From contig JAFAHS010000485.1 in NCBI GenBank assembly GCA_019237115.1, positions 1-64,000 of the forward strand: a DNA stretch of 64,000 nucleotides, given 5' to 3'. The DNA is from Deltaproteobacteria bacterium. GTDB lineage: Bacteria; Desulfobacterota; Binatia; Binatales; Binataceae. The notes under the pieces were generated by a model. It was given only the letters and a program-made list of their open reading frames with translations. It had not been told where the DNA came from and ran no database searches. The first letter of the stretch is position 1, and each line of letters opens with the position of its first letter. Position numbers and translations under genes: made by a program. Shown here piece after piece: positions 33,349 through 41,601 of this stretch.

Positions 33349-34838
33349 GGTTCGGCAAAGGCGTCGTGCACCTGCATGTGATCAACCAGTGATACAATTC
33401 CCGCGACCCGAAAGGCGAGCCAGCGGATGTTCGCGCGATCGAATTCCGACGCTACCGTACCCCACACGACGAGGGTGTCGCCATCGAGCCGGAAATTCAC
33501 GTTCTGGTATCCGTCGGCGTCCAGTTCATGGCGCAGCGCGTCAAGCCGCTCGCTTGGCGGCACCGCGCTCTCCGGAGCTACCGCGGGCGGCGGCGAGGGC
33601 ACCTCTGGTTCACGGACCATGGTGCGCGCGATGAGCGTGGTGAGAACAAAAGCGACCGCAAATAATCCGGCCAGCAGCACATAGTACAGAGCCGGATTGG
33701 ACCGACCGGTGCGACGACCCGCACGCTCCGGTAGGGGGAAATCGGGAGCGCCGGGAAAGCCGCCGAGCGTGACGGTCTCGGCGTCCTGAGTCACCTCTTC
33801 CGGGCGCAGGACGATAGCTACCGGCGCGGCGCAGAACGAACAGTAACGCGAGTCCGCGGGGATCAAGCGGCCACATCGAGGACACGAGATCTCGTCACTT
33901 TCGCCAACCAGAATGGTTGGCGCAGTTGACGACGGCGGCGCGGATGGACCCGGGTTCCCCGGCACTCCCAGGTGTGCGTTGCGGCCGGTTTTGGGAGGCG
34001 CGGGTTTCGCTGCCGGCGACGCATGGTCCGTGGCCCCGTCCGAGTGCACGGAAAGCAAGCGACTCTTGAATGCGATGGCATCGGCGATGCGCAGCACCGC
34101 ATCGTATTGCAGCGACTGGTCGACCAATTCTGCCAGTTCGGGCGTGACGGCCGGGCACACCGAACGGAGCGGCGGAAAACTGAAGGGCGGCTCGATGGCC
34201 GGATCCCGGCCCGAGAGCGCGTGATGCATGGTTGCGCCGAGTGCGTAGAGATCGGAACGGAACTCGGCCTTGCCGCGATATTGCTCGGGAGGTGCGTATC
34301 CCTGGGTGCCAATCATGGTGGCGTTGCTCTGGGGCTGGAACAGCCGCGCGATGCCGAAGTCGATCAGTTTGACCTGCCCGTAGGTGGCCAGCATGACGTT
34401 GGAGGGTTTGAGGTCGCGGTAAATGACCGGCGGTTCCAGGTTGTGCAGGTACTGAAGCGTGTCGCAGATTTGCAGGGCTATTTCGACCACCTGCTGCTCG
34501 GGCAATTTCCCGCCAGCCTCGTGCAGCTTCTGCTCGAGCGTGATGCCGTCGATGAATTCCATCACCAGGTAGTGATGGTTCTGTTCGCTGAAGCGATCGA
34601 AAACCCGCGGGATATGTTCGTTCGAGAGCTGCGCGAGCATGTCGGCTTCACGCTGGAACGCGGCGATCGCCTGCTTTTGCATCTCGGGACTGGTAAACGA
34701 ATCCACCATCTCCGCCAGCGCCGAGGGGCGCGCGGACAGCCGCAGATCCTCGGCGAGATAGACCATTTTCATGCCGCCGCCGCCGAGCGGTTTGACGACG
34801 CGATAGCGTCCGCCAACTATGGTGTTGGCTGCGATCAT
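33345..34838 (-). CDS. Membrane Ser/Thr protein kinase-like protein with WNK-like lysine placement, zinc ribbon and BON-like domain
   Basis: 497 residues. The kinase domain is at about 10-260. The glycine loop GGGGMKMVY has Lys24. The beta-3 site that normally reads VAIK is ALAEM, with Ala42 where Lys should be. The alpha-C Glu is near 64 (FQREADML), the catalytic loop is YRDLKPSN with Asp142, and the metal motif is DFG at 160-162. The missing beta-3 lysine with a lysine in the loop copies the layout of eukaryotic WNK kinases, so activity remains plausible. A zinc ribbon follows (Cys319, 322, 333, 336), then a membrane helix (about 384-406) and a BON-like C-terminal domain (about 430-495). 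The ATG at 34838 is preferred to a TTG at 34862. It is coupled to the PHP gene and preceded by zinc-ribbon and FHA genes. Confidence 0.88.
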   Translation of the reverse strand: MIAANTIVGGRYRVVKPLGGGGMKMVYLAEDLRLSARPSALAEMVDSFTSPEMQKQAIAAFQREADMLAQLSNEHIPRVFDRFSEQNHHYLVMEFIDGITLEQKLHEAGGKLPEQQVVEIALQICDTLQYLHNLEPPVIYRDLKPSNVMLATYGQVKLIDFGIARLFQPQSNATMIGTQGYAPPEQYRGKAEFRSDLYALGATMHHALSGRDPAIEPPFSFPPLRSVCPAVTPELAELVDQSLQYDAVLRIADAIAFKSRLLSVHSDGATDHASPAAKPAPPKTGRNAHLGVPGNPGPSAPPSSTAPTILVGESDEISCPRCGRLIPADSRYCSFCAAPVAIVLRPEEVTQDAETVTLGGFPGAPDFPLPERAGRRTGRSNPALYYVLLAGLFAVAFVLTTLIARTMVREPEVPSPPPAVAPESAVPPSERLDALRHELDADGYQNVNFRLDGDTLVVWGTVASEFDRANIRWLAFRVAGIVSLVDHMQVHDAFAEP

Positions 34839-34845
34839 TGGGTCT

Positions 34846-35274
34846 CTACAGTTGCTCTCCAAAAGGCCCCGAGCGCCGGCGCCGAAGCCTGCGTCGATTG
34901 CCCCGAAGCCGCATGAAGGCGTCGTCTTCGAGCGCGCCTTTCAAGGCCGCGTTCGACGCGCATATCAGGTGGAGCACAAACCCGACCGGAATGCTGAGAA
35001 AAATGTACGCGAACATAACTCCTAGAAACCACCTCACAGCGCTCGCGGGCCGTCTCTTATATATGTGCCCCCCGCCCGGAATGATGCTGAACACTGCGGC
35101 GAGCACCGGGTTGAACCCCGGATTGAGAGCGAAAAAATGCCCGCCCGCCAAGGGCGCGCCGCACTCCTTGCAGAACTGCGCCCCGGTAACTACGACCGGC
35201 TGGCCGCATCGCCAACAATAGTGAGCTTGCTCGAAAACCGGTTCAGGCACGGAAGGTAAGTGGCGCCTGCCCAA
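34846..35274 (-). CDS. Zinc-ribbon membrane protein
   Basis: About 142 residues. An N-terminal double-CxxC zinc ribbon (CWRCGQPVVVTGAQFCKECG) precedes hydrophobic segments (NPVLAAVFSIIPGGGHIY and FLGVMFAYIFLSIPVGFVLHLI), consistent with a small membrane protein. A basic C-terminal tail (RLRGNRRRLRRRRSG) follows. The start is uncertain: a TTG at 35274 or a GTG at 35250 that overlaps the FHA gene stop. It ends 7 bases before the kinase ATG. The same kind of zinc ribbon occurs inside the kinase, so the two proteins may assemble; this is inference. Confidence 0.75.
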   Translation of the reverse strand: MGRRHLPSVPEPVFEQAHYCWRCGQPVVVTGAQFCKECGAPLAGGHFFALNPGFNPVLAAVFSIIPGGGHIYKRRPASAVRWFLGVMFAYIFLSIPVGFVLHLICASNAALKGALEDDAFMRLRGNRRRLRRRRSGPFGEQL

Positions 35275-36532
35275 GCCTTATCAAGTCGCCGTCTGTGATT
35301 GGCCTTTGGGTCACGCGTTGGTCGCTGACGTAAGTCCCGTTCTGGCTTTGCAGGTCGCGCAATTCAAATGTGCCGTTGACCGCTTCGATACTGGCGTGAT
35401 GGCGCGAAACCGACGAATGGTTGATGACAATGTCGTTGTCGAGGGCCCGCCCCAAGCGGGTCACCGCACCAGGGCGCAGCGCGAAACGTTGCCCGGAACT
35501 ATCGATTAGACAGGGGCCGCTCAGCGCCGGGGCGGCGGCCGCCACGGTCGAACTCAAGCCCGACGCGGCGGCGGTCGCGGACGCCCGCACCGCCCCGGCC
35601 GCCTGACGTAAGCGGAACTTGAGCTGGTAGCCGCCAATCCGGATCTCGTCGCCATCGTGCAGGGGTGCGGTCTCGATTCGGTTTCCGTTGAGGAAGGTGC
35701 CATCCTGCACGGCTAGATTGCGAATCGTATAGGCGGAGCCTTTGAGCTCGATCACGGCGTGGCGCGGTTGCACGGAGCTATCCCCGAAGAGACCGACCGG
35801 GTTTTCTTCCGCCCTGCCCAGGGTTACCCGCGCGGCATCCACGCGATATTGCCGGCCCTTCAACCGTCCCTGCTCGACAGTGATCCATGCGGCTTTAGTG
35901 AGTTCCTGCACCAGGCCGATGAACAGGCCTATAGCCAACCCGATGGAGCAGAGCCCGATGAAGCGTGAGGCGAGTCCCTGCGAGCCGATTCCGCTCGCCA
36001 TAAGTTTGCCGAGCGGGTCGAAGAGCAGGCCGCCGACCAGGCCGCCAACCCACCCCCCGATCGCGCCCTTGAGAATGTTTGGTAACCGCAGGGTTGAGAT
36101 TCCGACGCCTGCTCCGAGCATCGCTCCCATTATCGCCCAGCTCAGCACGCGGGCACAGAAAAGATAGAAGGTTGAACCTTCGTGATTGAGGCTCCAGCCG
36201 CCGAAGTTGAGAATCGCGCTGAAGATCCAATTGGCGAAATAGTTGGCCGGAAGCGCCAGCAACACGCAGATTATGAAACCTCGTGCAAAACGGCGCTGCG
36301 TCGCGCCGCTCAGATCGAGATGCTGGCTTTCCGCGGCCACGATCATCCCGCCTATCAGGCCCGAAAGAATCGCCATCGCGGCGTAGGACCAAATCACGCT
36401 CCACGCGGTCATTTGCTCGGTCAGGCTGTGTCCGTGGCTGCTGAGTTCGACCGGAAGCCATCCCAGGGCGCCTCCCGCCAGGCCGGCACCCGCCTTAAAC
36501 AAAAGCTCTCGGTGGTTCAGCGACCCGTTCAT
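35243..36532 (-). CDS. Polytopic membrane protein with two C-terminal FHA domains
   Basis: 429 residues. The N-terminal 225 residues hold about six membrane helices rich in Gly (for example LSWAIMGAMLGAGVGI and GGWVGGLVGGLLF). Two FHA domains follow. FHA1 (about 230-310) has LGRAEENPVG, SVQPRHAVIE and DGTFLNGNRI. FHA2 (about 340-429) has the canonical GRALDNDIVI, SSVSRHHASIE and QNGTYV. FHA domains bind phosphothreonine, so this is a natural docking partner or substrate of the kinase encoded two genes downstream. The ATG is at 36532. It is the first gene of the operon. Confidence 0.9.
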   Translation of the reverse strand: MNGSLNHRELLFKAGAGLAGGALGWLPVELSSHGHSLTEQMTAWSVIWSYAAMAILSGLIGGMIVAAESQHLDLSGATQRRFARGFIICVLLALPANYFANWIFSAILNFGGWSLNHEGSTFYLFCARVLSWAIMGAMLGAGVGISTLRLPNILKGAIGGWVGGLVGGLLFDPLGKLMASGIGSQGLASRFIGLCSIGLAIGLFIGLVQELTKAAWITVEQGRLKGRQYRVDAARVTLGRAEENPVGLFGDSSVQPRHAVIELKGSAYTIRNLAVQDGTFLNGNRIETAPLHDGDEIRIGGYQLKFRLRQAAGAVRASATAAASGLSSTVAAAAPALSGPCLIDSSGQRFALRPGAVTRLGRALDNDIVINHSSVSRHHASIEAVNGTFELRDLQSQNGTYVSDQRVTQRPITDGDLIRLGQAPLTFRA

Positions 36533-37070
36533 CGAAAGTGGTCCTCGACTATAGCGCCGTGTGCCGCCCTCTCATCATAACCCGCGTCCGATCGCCGGAA
36601 AATGCGGGTGTTCTCATCTGGCACGGCGCCCCGCCGGCAATCGCGATAGTCGGTAAACATTTTTTGGCCTCACTCCGACTTGAAACAATCCACTTGGTTG
36701 CTCTGTGCGAAGGTTGCGGAATTCCGCGGTCCATGCCGCTTTGATCTTCGGGGGCGGGGTTGTGTCCCTTCGAGGTGTGCTTCGGCTCTGCGTGGACATG
36801 ATGCGCCCTTGGCATTTTGCTGGAAAGGGTGCGGTGCAGTGGACCACCCGTGACGAACGTGCAGGAAGCGCAAATCGGTTCGCCATTTGAAACATCGATC
36901 AGAAGCGCAGGTTTTGCAGGCGCAATCGGAGCCTGCGACCCTTTCCGAGAGGCGCCCGGACAGCCGCTCAAGGTTGCCTGGGATTGGAAAGGGTGCGGAT
37001 GTCGGTTGCCGCGTGGCAGGGATCGGGGCATCATCCCAGCGATCCTGTTGGAGAAGAAAGCTTGAGTCAC
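36533..37070. other. Intergenic region between FHA operon and CoA-transferase
   Basis: 538 bases without a convincing gene; the open frames here lack recognisable domains and ribosome sites. It must contain the promoters of the divergent operons. A 14-base direct repeat, TGGAAAGGGTGCGG, occurs at 36821-36834 and again at 36985-36998. Confidence 0.5.
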
Positions 37071-38312
37071 ATGACGGAAGATGGCTTGCTGCCCGAGAAA
37101 TTTGGTCCGCTCCAGGGAGTGAAAATCGTTTCGACCGGGACCTTGATCGCGCAACCGTTCGCCGCCGAGCTGGCGGCGGAGATGGGCGCCGAGGTCATCC
37201 AGGTAGAGCGGCCGGTGGTTGGCGACAGCGGATGGCGCACCATCGGAGTGCGACTCAGGAACTCCGCGGATGGACCGGCGGTCGCGACGACCTGGGTCCA
37301 GGAGCGACGCAACGTGTTCTGCGTGACGCTCGATTTAACCCAAGCGCGCGGCCGCGAGATCCTGCTGAAGTTGCTCGCGCGGGCGGAGATCTGGATGGAG
37401 AGCTCGAAGCCGGGGACCTATCCGAAATGGGGACTCGATGACGCCACGGTTTGGAAGCACAACCCCAAGCTGGTCATTACGCACGTGAGCGGGTTCGGAC
37501 AGACCGGCGATCCGGACTTCGTCATGCGCCCCTCCTACGACGTGGTGGGACAGGCGGTTGGAGGGATGATGTATCAGACCGGCTATCCCGACCCGACCCC
37601 TCCCACCCGCGCCGCGCCCTGGACCGGCGACTACATCACCGCGTTGTTCACGTTGTGGTCGTCATTGGCGGGTCTCACCTATGCACGCTCGACCGGCAGG
37701 GGACAATCGATTGACCTTGCCCAGTACGAGGCCATCCACAAGACGCTGGGCGGCACCATGGTCGAGTATTTTCAGCAGGGCGTGGTGCGCGAGCGTTCGG
37801 GCAACCGGGCGCAGGGGTTCCAGCCGCTCGATTCCTTTCAGGCCAAAGACGGGTGGGTCGTGATGGGCGCGCTCGGGGAGGTCTATAACCGGCTGCTTGC
37901 GGTTATCGGTCTGGACCCTGCGGACCCGAAGTGGCAGAGCGCGCGGACCAATCTCGAGTCGATCGAAGGAATCGAATTCGACGCAATGCTGCGCGGATGG
38001 ATCGGGGAGCGCACGGTTGAGCAGGTGGTCCATGCGATGGCCCAGGGCAAGGTGCCATGTTCACCGATCATGACGAGCAAGGACATGGCCGAGGATCCCC
38101 AGTATCGGGCCCGCGAGATGCATATCGGATGGGAGGATCTGCAGGCGGGCCCGGTGAGGGGAATCGGAATCGCGCCGAAGTTTTCCTTGACCCCGGGGAG
38201 GGTGGTGCGCGGGTCGCCGGCGGTCGGTCATGACAACCAGCGGGTGTACGGCGAATTGCTGGGGCTCGGTGAGGTGGAGTTGGACTCGCTCAGGCGCGAT
38301 GGGGTTATTTGA
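37071..38312 (+). CDS. CaiB/BaiF-type (class III) CoA-transferase
   Basis: 413-residue class III CoA-transferase. Features are GVKIVSTGTLIAQPFAAELAAEMGAEVIQVERP, VFCVTLDLTQARGREI, THVSGFGQTGDPDFVMRPSYD and the catalytic Asp candidate in APWTGDYITAL. Sequence style is nearest to carnitine-type CaiB proteins, but the substrate is not fixed. The ATG at 37071 is used; a TTG at 37062 has a better-placed GGAG. It is the fourth CaiB-type gene in the window and stands apart from the others. Confidence 0.9.
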   Translation: MTEDGLLPEKFGPLQGVKIVSTGTLIAQPFAAELAAEMGAEVIQVERPVVGDSGWRTIGVRLRNSADGPAVATTWVQERRNVFCVTLDLTQARGREILLKLLARAEIWMESSKPGTYPKWGLDDATVWKHNPKLVITHVSGFGQTGDPDFVMRPSYDVVGQAVGGMMYQTGYPDPTPPTRAAPWTGDYITALFTLWSSLAGLTYARSTGRGQSIDLAQYEAIHKTLGGTMVEYFQQGVVRERSGNRAQGFQPLDSFQAKDGWVVMGALGEVYNRLLAVIGLDPADPKWQSARTNLESIEGIEFDAMLRGWIGERTVEQVVHAMAQGKVPCSPIMTSKDMAEDPQYRAREMHIGWEDLQAGPVRGIGIAPKFSLTPGRVVRGSPAVGHDNQRVYGELLGLGEVELDSLRRDGVI

Positions 38313-38454
38313 GCATGAAACCTCGCGCAGCGAGCGCCCGGGGTCTCGCAGTGGGAAGTGGTTGCTCGGCGGCGGATGGAATCGTCCCACACGTCGCGGT
38401 GACGCTTTCGACCGACGACTTACGTAGCGAGGCGCGGCTTCCCGGCCGGCGCCG

Positions 38455-39282
38455 CTAGTGGACGACCTTGCTCATGAAGTTTTCCGCGCCGCGGCTGAAC
38501 TCTCGCTCGTCCGAGTAGCGCCCGAGATCTAGAATGAAATAGGTTGCCCCAGCCTCGCGTTCCGCGTCGAGCCTGGCGCGCGCAGCGGCGGTATCGTCGA
38601 GCTTCATGCCGCGGCGCACGACTATCTCGGGTTCGGGTTTGCCGGCGGCGTGCATCTGCGCGCGTAAATCCTCAACCAGAGGTTTAAGTTCTGCCGCACG
38701 CTGCATCGGATGCCATCCGTCGCCGAATTCCACCACCCGCTCCAGCGCCTTGGGGCTGCCGCCGCCTACCCAGATGGGCGGACGTTTTGGATGCGGTTCG
38801 AACACAAAGGCGGGGAACTTCACCAGCTTGCCCCGGTAGGCAATCGCGTCGCGATTACCAAACAGGTGATGAAGCACGCGCAGCGTCTCGGTGGTTGCTG
38901 CACCACGCTTGTGCACCTCAACCCCCAGTGCATCGAATTCCGGCTTCATCCACCCGACGCCGACCCCGAGGATCATTCTTTCGTCCGACAATTCCTGGAT
39001 GGTTGCAACCTGTTTGGCGGTCAGCACCGCAGGCCGATAGGGCAGAACCAGCACCGAGACGCCGATTCGGATGCGGTTGGTCATCCCGGCCAGGTAAGCG
39101 AGCGCCGCGAGCACGTCGAGGTAGCGGCCTCCGGAGCCCTCGGTCTGATCCGGCGGAATACATAGATGGTCGGACACGAACAGCGCATCGAAGCCGGCGT
39201 CTTCAGCGCATCGTGCACAGGCGCGGAAGGTGGCGCGATTCGATTGCGGTCCCATGTTTCGAATGGCGATTCCGTACTTCAT
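38455..39282 (-). CDS. Luciferase-like (LLM class) flavin/F420-dependent oxidoreductase
   Basis: 275-residue TIM-barrel monooxygenase/oxidoreductase. It begins KYGIAIRNMGPQSNRATF, with ARCAEDAGFDALFVSDHL, RIRIGVSVLVLPYRPAVLTAKQVATI and the conserved PPIWVGGGSPKALER. The pattern fits the F420-using group often seen in actinobacteria and soil bacteria, but FMN cannot be excluded. Its ATG overlaps the end of the GNAT gene (ATGA), so the pair is co-translated. It may use the same deazaflavin cofactor as the PPOX-type remnant near 28 kb. Confidence 0.9.
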   Translation of the reverse strand: MKYGIAIRNMGPQSNRATFRACARCAEDAGFDALFVSDHLCIPPDQTEGSGGRYLDVLAALAYLAGMTNRIRIGVSVLVLPYRPAVLTAKQVATIQELSDERMILGVGVGWMKPEFDALGVEVHKRGAATTETLRVLHHLFGNRDAIAYRGKLVKFPAFVFEPHPKRPPIWVGGGSPKALERVVEFGDGWHPMQRAAELKPLVEDLRAQMHAAGKPEPEIVVRRGMKLDDTAAARARLDAEREAGATYFILDLGRYSDEREFSRGAENFMSKVVH

Positions 39283-39767
39283 GATCGGACATCCCTCTTC
39301 GACGGCATAGCTGGAGCACTATCGATGGCCATGACGACCCGATCGAATTCGCGAAAGCCCAGCGATTTGTAGAACGCGCGCGCCTTGCGGTTATCTCGGG
39401 ACACCTGCAGTTCGAGCGTGTCGATGCCTGAGTTATGGCAGAAGGAACGGGCCAGGTCGATCAGCTGTCGCCCGATCCCAAACCGCCGCCAGCGGGCTTC
39501 GACGTAGAGCTCGGTGATCATGCCTTCGAGGCCGCCGAACTCGAGATCGTAGTTGAAGGTCAGCACCAGGTAGCCGACCAGGCGCTTGCGGTCCTGTGCC
39601 ACCCAGACTCGGCCCAGCGCGGGTTTGCGAAGCAGGGTGCTCAGCGCGCCGCCAATCCTTCCCCGCTCAAAGCGGATCCGGTCGAAGCGGTAGTAGGCGG
39701 CGACCAGGCGAAGGAGCTGGTGAAGGTCGGATGACCGTGCGCTCCGGATGGCCGGTGGGAGTTTCAC
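39279..39767 (-). CDS. GNAT-family N-acetyltransferase
   Basis: 162-residue acetyltransferase. Motif A, the acetyl-CoA pyrophosphate loop, is ITELYVEARWRRFGIGRQLIDLA. Motif B is LQVSRDNRKARAFYKSLGF, and VWVAQDRKRLVGYLVL precedes them. Motif A reads RRFGIG, close to the usual Q/RxxGxG/A. The substrate is unknown. The start is a GTG at 39767 with no obvious ribosome site. It is divergent from the TetR gene and coupled to the LLM oxidoreductase. Confidence 0.88.
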   Translation of the reverse strand: MKLPPAIRSARSSDLHQLLRLVAAYYRFDRIRFERGRIGGALSTLLRKPALGRVWVAQDRKRLVGYLVLTFNYDLEFGGLEGMITELYVEARWRRFGIGRQLIDLARSFCHNSGIDTLELQVSRDNRKARAFYKSLGFREFDRVVMAIDSAPAMPSKRDVRS

Positions 39768-39884
39768 AAAGCAACCAACTTAGGGTCCGCGCGCGCTCGC
39801 GACAAGCGGTCTTGCTAGGATGCCGGCTGGAAACCGCCGCCGGTGCGCGGCACACTTGGATCGCATCGGGGGGGGCGGGGAACC

Positions 39885-40511
39885 GTGGGACGACCATCGG
39901 CAAAGGAGCGCAGACCGTACAACAGCGACGCGATTCTGGACGTGGCAGTCCGGGTGTTCCTGGAGCGCGGATACGACGGCGCCTCGCTGGATGACGTGGC
40001 GCGGGCGGCGGGAATCACCAAGGCCAGCGTCTACTACCACGTGAGCAGCAAGGAAGAGCTGCTCGAGCGCGGGGTGGGGCGCGCGTTTGATGCGCTGGAC
40101 GCCGTGCTCCAGGAGCCCGCGGCGCGGCGCGGGCCGTCGCTCGCGCGCCTGCGCCACATCATCAGGCGCACCATCGAGATTACCGTCGCGATGCTGCCGG
40201 AAGTGGCGCTGTTGCTGCGAGTGCGCGGCAATACCCGCGCGGAACGGCGCATCGTGGAGCGTCGGCGTGAATTCGATCACCGGGTTGCGCGGTTCTTTGC
40301 CGCCGCGCAGCGCGCCCACGAGCTAAGGAGCGACCTGGATGCGCGGCTGGCCACGCGCCTGCTGTTCGGCATGCTCAACTCGGTAAGCGAGTGGTATCGG
40401 CCCGAAGGCGAGCTGGATGCGGCGGGCATCGCGCGGGCGGTGTTTGTGATCGTGTTCGAAGGGATCGAGTCGGCCGCCACCCGGCGCCTTGAAAATCTAC
40501 CAAAAGGTTGA
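39885..40511 (+). CDS. TetR-family transcriptional regulator
   Basis: 208-residue regulator. The N-terminal HTH reads YNSDAILDVAVRVFLERGYDGASLDDVARAAGITKASVYYHVSSKEELLE, a textbook TetR DNA-binding domain. The C-terminal ligand-binding part is helical. The GTG at 39885 is chosen because GCGGGGA lies 5 bases upstream and the longer frame adds no conserved sequence. It is the first gene of a unit with the ferritin-like protein (25 bases later) and the crotonase, which it probably controls. Confidence 0.92.
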   Translation: MGRPSAKERRPYNSDAILDVAVRVFLERGYDGASLDDVARAAGITKASVYYHVSSKEELLERGVGRAFDALDAVLQEPAARRGPSLARLRHIIRRTIEITVAMLPEVALLLRVRGNTRAERRIVERRREFDHRVARFFAAAQRAHELRSDLDARLATRLLFGMLNSVSEWYRPEGELDAAGIARAVFVIVFEGIESAATRRLENLPKG

Positions 40512-40518
40512 TAACCTT
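40504..40518. promoter_or_regulatory. Inverted repeat at the TetR/ferritin-like gene junction
   Basis: AAGGTT-GAT-AACCTT is a perfect 6-base inverted repeat spanning the TetR stop codon, 18 bases before the ferritin-like start codon. It may be a TetR operator for an internal promoter or an RNA hairpin affecting translation of the next gene. It is short, so confidence is low. Confidence 0.3.
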
Positions 40519-40536
40519 CGGTGTGAGGACGCAACC

Positions 40537-41559
40537 ATGAGCGAGTTCATCATTCCCGCCGGCGGACTGATTCCGGCGCCCAAGGTCGAGCAACCCAATA
40601 TCTTTCCGATGGAGTGGCGCTGCGAAACGCCCAAGCTCCGCGAGATCTACGAGCGCGCGAAGCGGGAGGGCTTCAATCCGTCCGACTTGCCGTGGCAGGA
40701 ACTCTCGCCCGAGTCCTACAGCGACGACGAGAAAGTGGCGATCATGTACTGGTGGGCGCTGCTTTCCAACTTCGATTCCTCGGGGCCGGCGGTGTTCGCC
40801 CGCGCCACCATCCGCGCGTGGGAGGCGCACGAGGAGGATCCCGTGCGCAAGTGTTTCTTTTCCATCACCCGCGACGAAAACAATCACGAGGAGTGCTGCC
40901 GTCGCGTGATCGAGAAACTGGTCCCCGGCGCACCGCAGGGCTTCGTCCCGCGCAGCGAATTGCAGCAGGTCGCGCTCAACAACATCGACTGGCTCTACCA
41001 CAACGGCGGACGCTACTGGACCGGCTACAACCGGGCGATCGATCGCTACCCGCTCGCGATCATTTTCACCTCCTTCATGATGGGCGAGGTCGCGTCTTCG
41101 ACGCTGTTCCACGGAATGTCGCGCGCCACGACCCATCCGGTGTTTCGCCAGGTGTTCAACGCGATCGGGCGGGACGAAGCACGGCATCTGCAAATCTGCA
41201 TAAGCCTGCTCGAAAAGCAGTGGCCGGGGCTGACCGATGAGCATCGCGAGTTTATCACCAAACAACTGCGCGCCGGCTTCGTGTTCCTGTCGATGGTGTT
41301 GTGGGAGCCGCCCCGGCAGTTCTGGGACCTGCCGGATTATTTTTTGCACAATCACCGGGTTTTGCTGCGGGTCGCGCGCGAGGCGGGACTGGGAATCCTC
41401 ACCTACGAGCAGCAGGCGGACAATTGGCGGCTGGCGATCGCGCGCGTGCGCAAGCTCGTCGAACGATGGGGCATCCAGTTTCCGGCGATTCCCGAACTCG
41501 ATATCGATGGGGTGGAGGTCGGCGACATTACCGCGGACGACATAATTCCGGTGTTCTGA
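40537..41559 (+). CDS. Ferritin-like di-iron protein (AurF/ferritin-like oxygenase type)
   Basis: 340-residue helical protein with two ExxH-type di-iron motifs: E114-N-N-H117 in TRDENNHEECC and E214-A-R-H217 in GRDEARHLQI. Additional candidate ligands are E96/E99 (AWEAHEE) and E184 (FMMGEVASS). This is the ligand pattern of ferritin-like oxygenases such as AurF-type N-oxygenases. The enzyme reaction is unknown. The ATG at 40537 has GAGGA upstream. A crotonase gene follows 42 bases later, so an acyl-CoA-linked oxidation (compare PaaA/BoxB-type epoxidases, which precede crotonase-fold steps) is a reasonable hypothesis. Confidence 0.75.
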   Translation: MSEFIIPAGGLIPAPKVEQPNIFPMEWRCETPKLREIYERAKREGFNPSDLPWQELSPESYSDDEKVAIMYWWALLSNFDSSGPAVFARATIRAWEAHEEDPVRKCFFSITRDENNHEECCRRVIEKLVPGAPQGFVPRSELQQVALNNIDWLYHNGGRYWTGYNRAIDRYPLAIIFTSFMMGEVASSTLFHGMSRATTHPVFRQVFNAIGRDEARHLQICISLLEKQWPGLTDEHREFITKQLRAGFVFLSMVLWEPPRQFWDLPDYFLHNHRVLLRVAREAGLGILTYEQQADNWRLAIARVRKLVERWGIQFPAIPELDIDGVEVGDITADDIIPVF

Positions 41560-41601
41560 GCGGTTTTTTGCCCGCGCCCAATCCGCCCGGAGGGCAATCA
41601 C

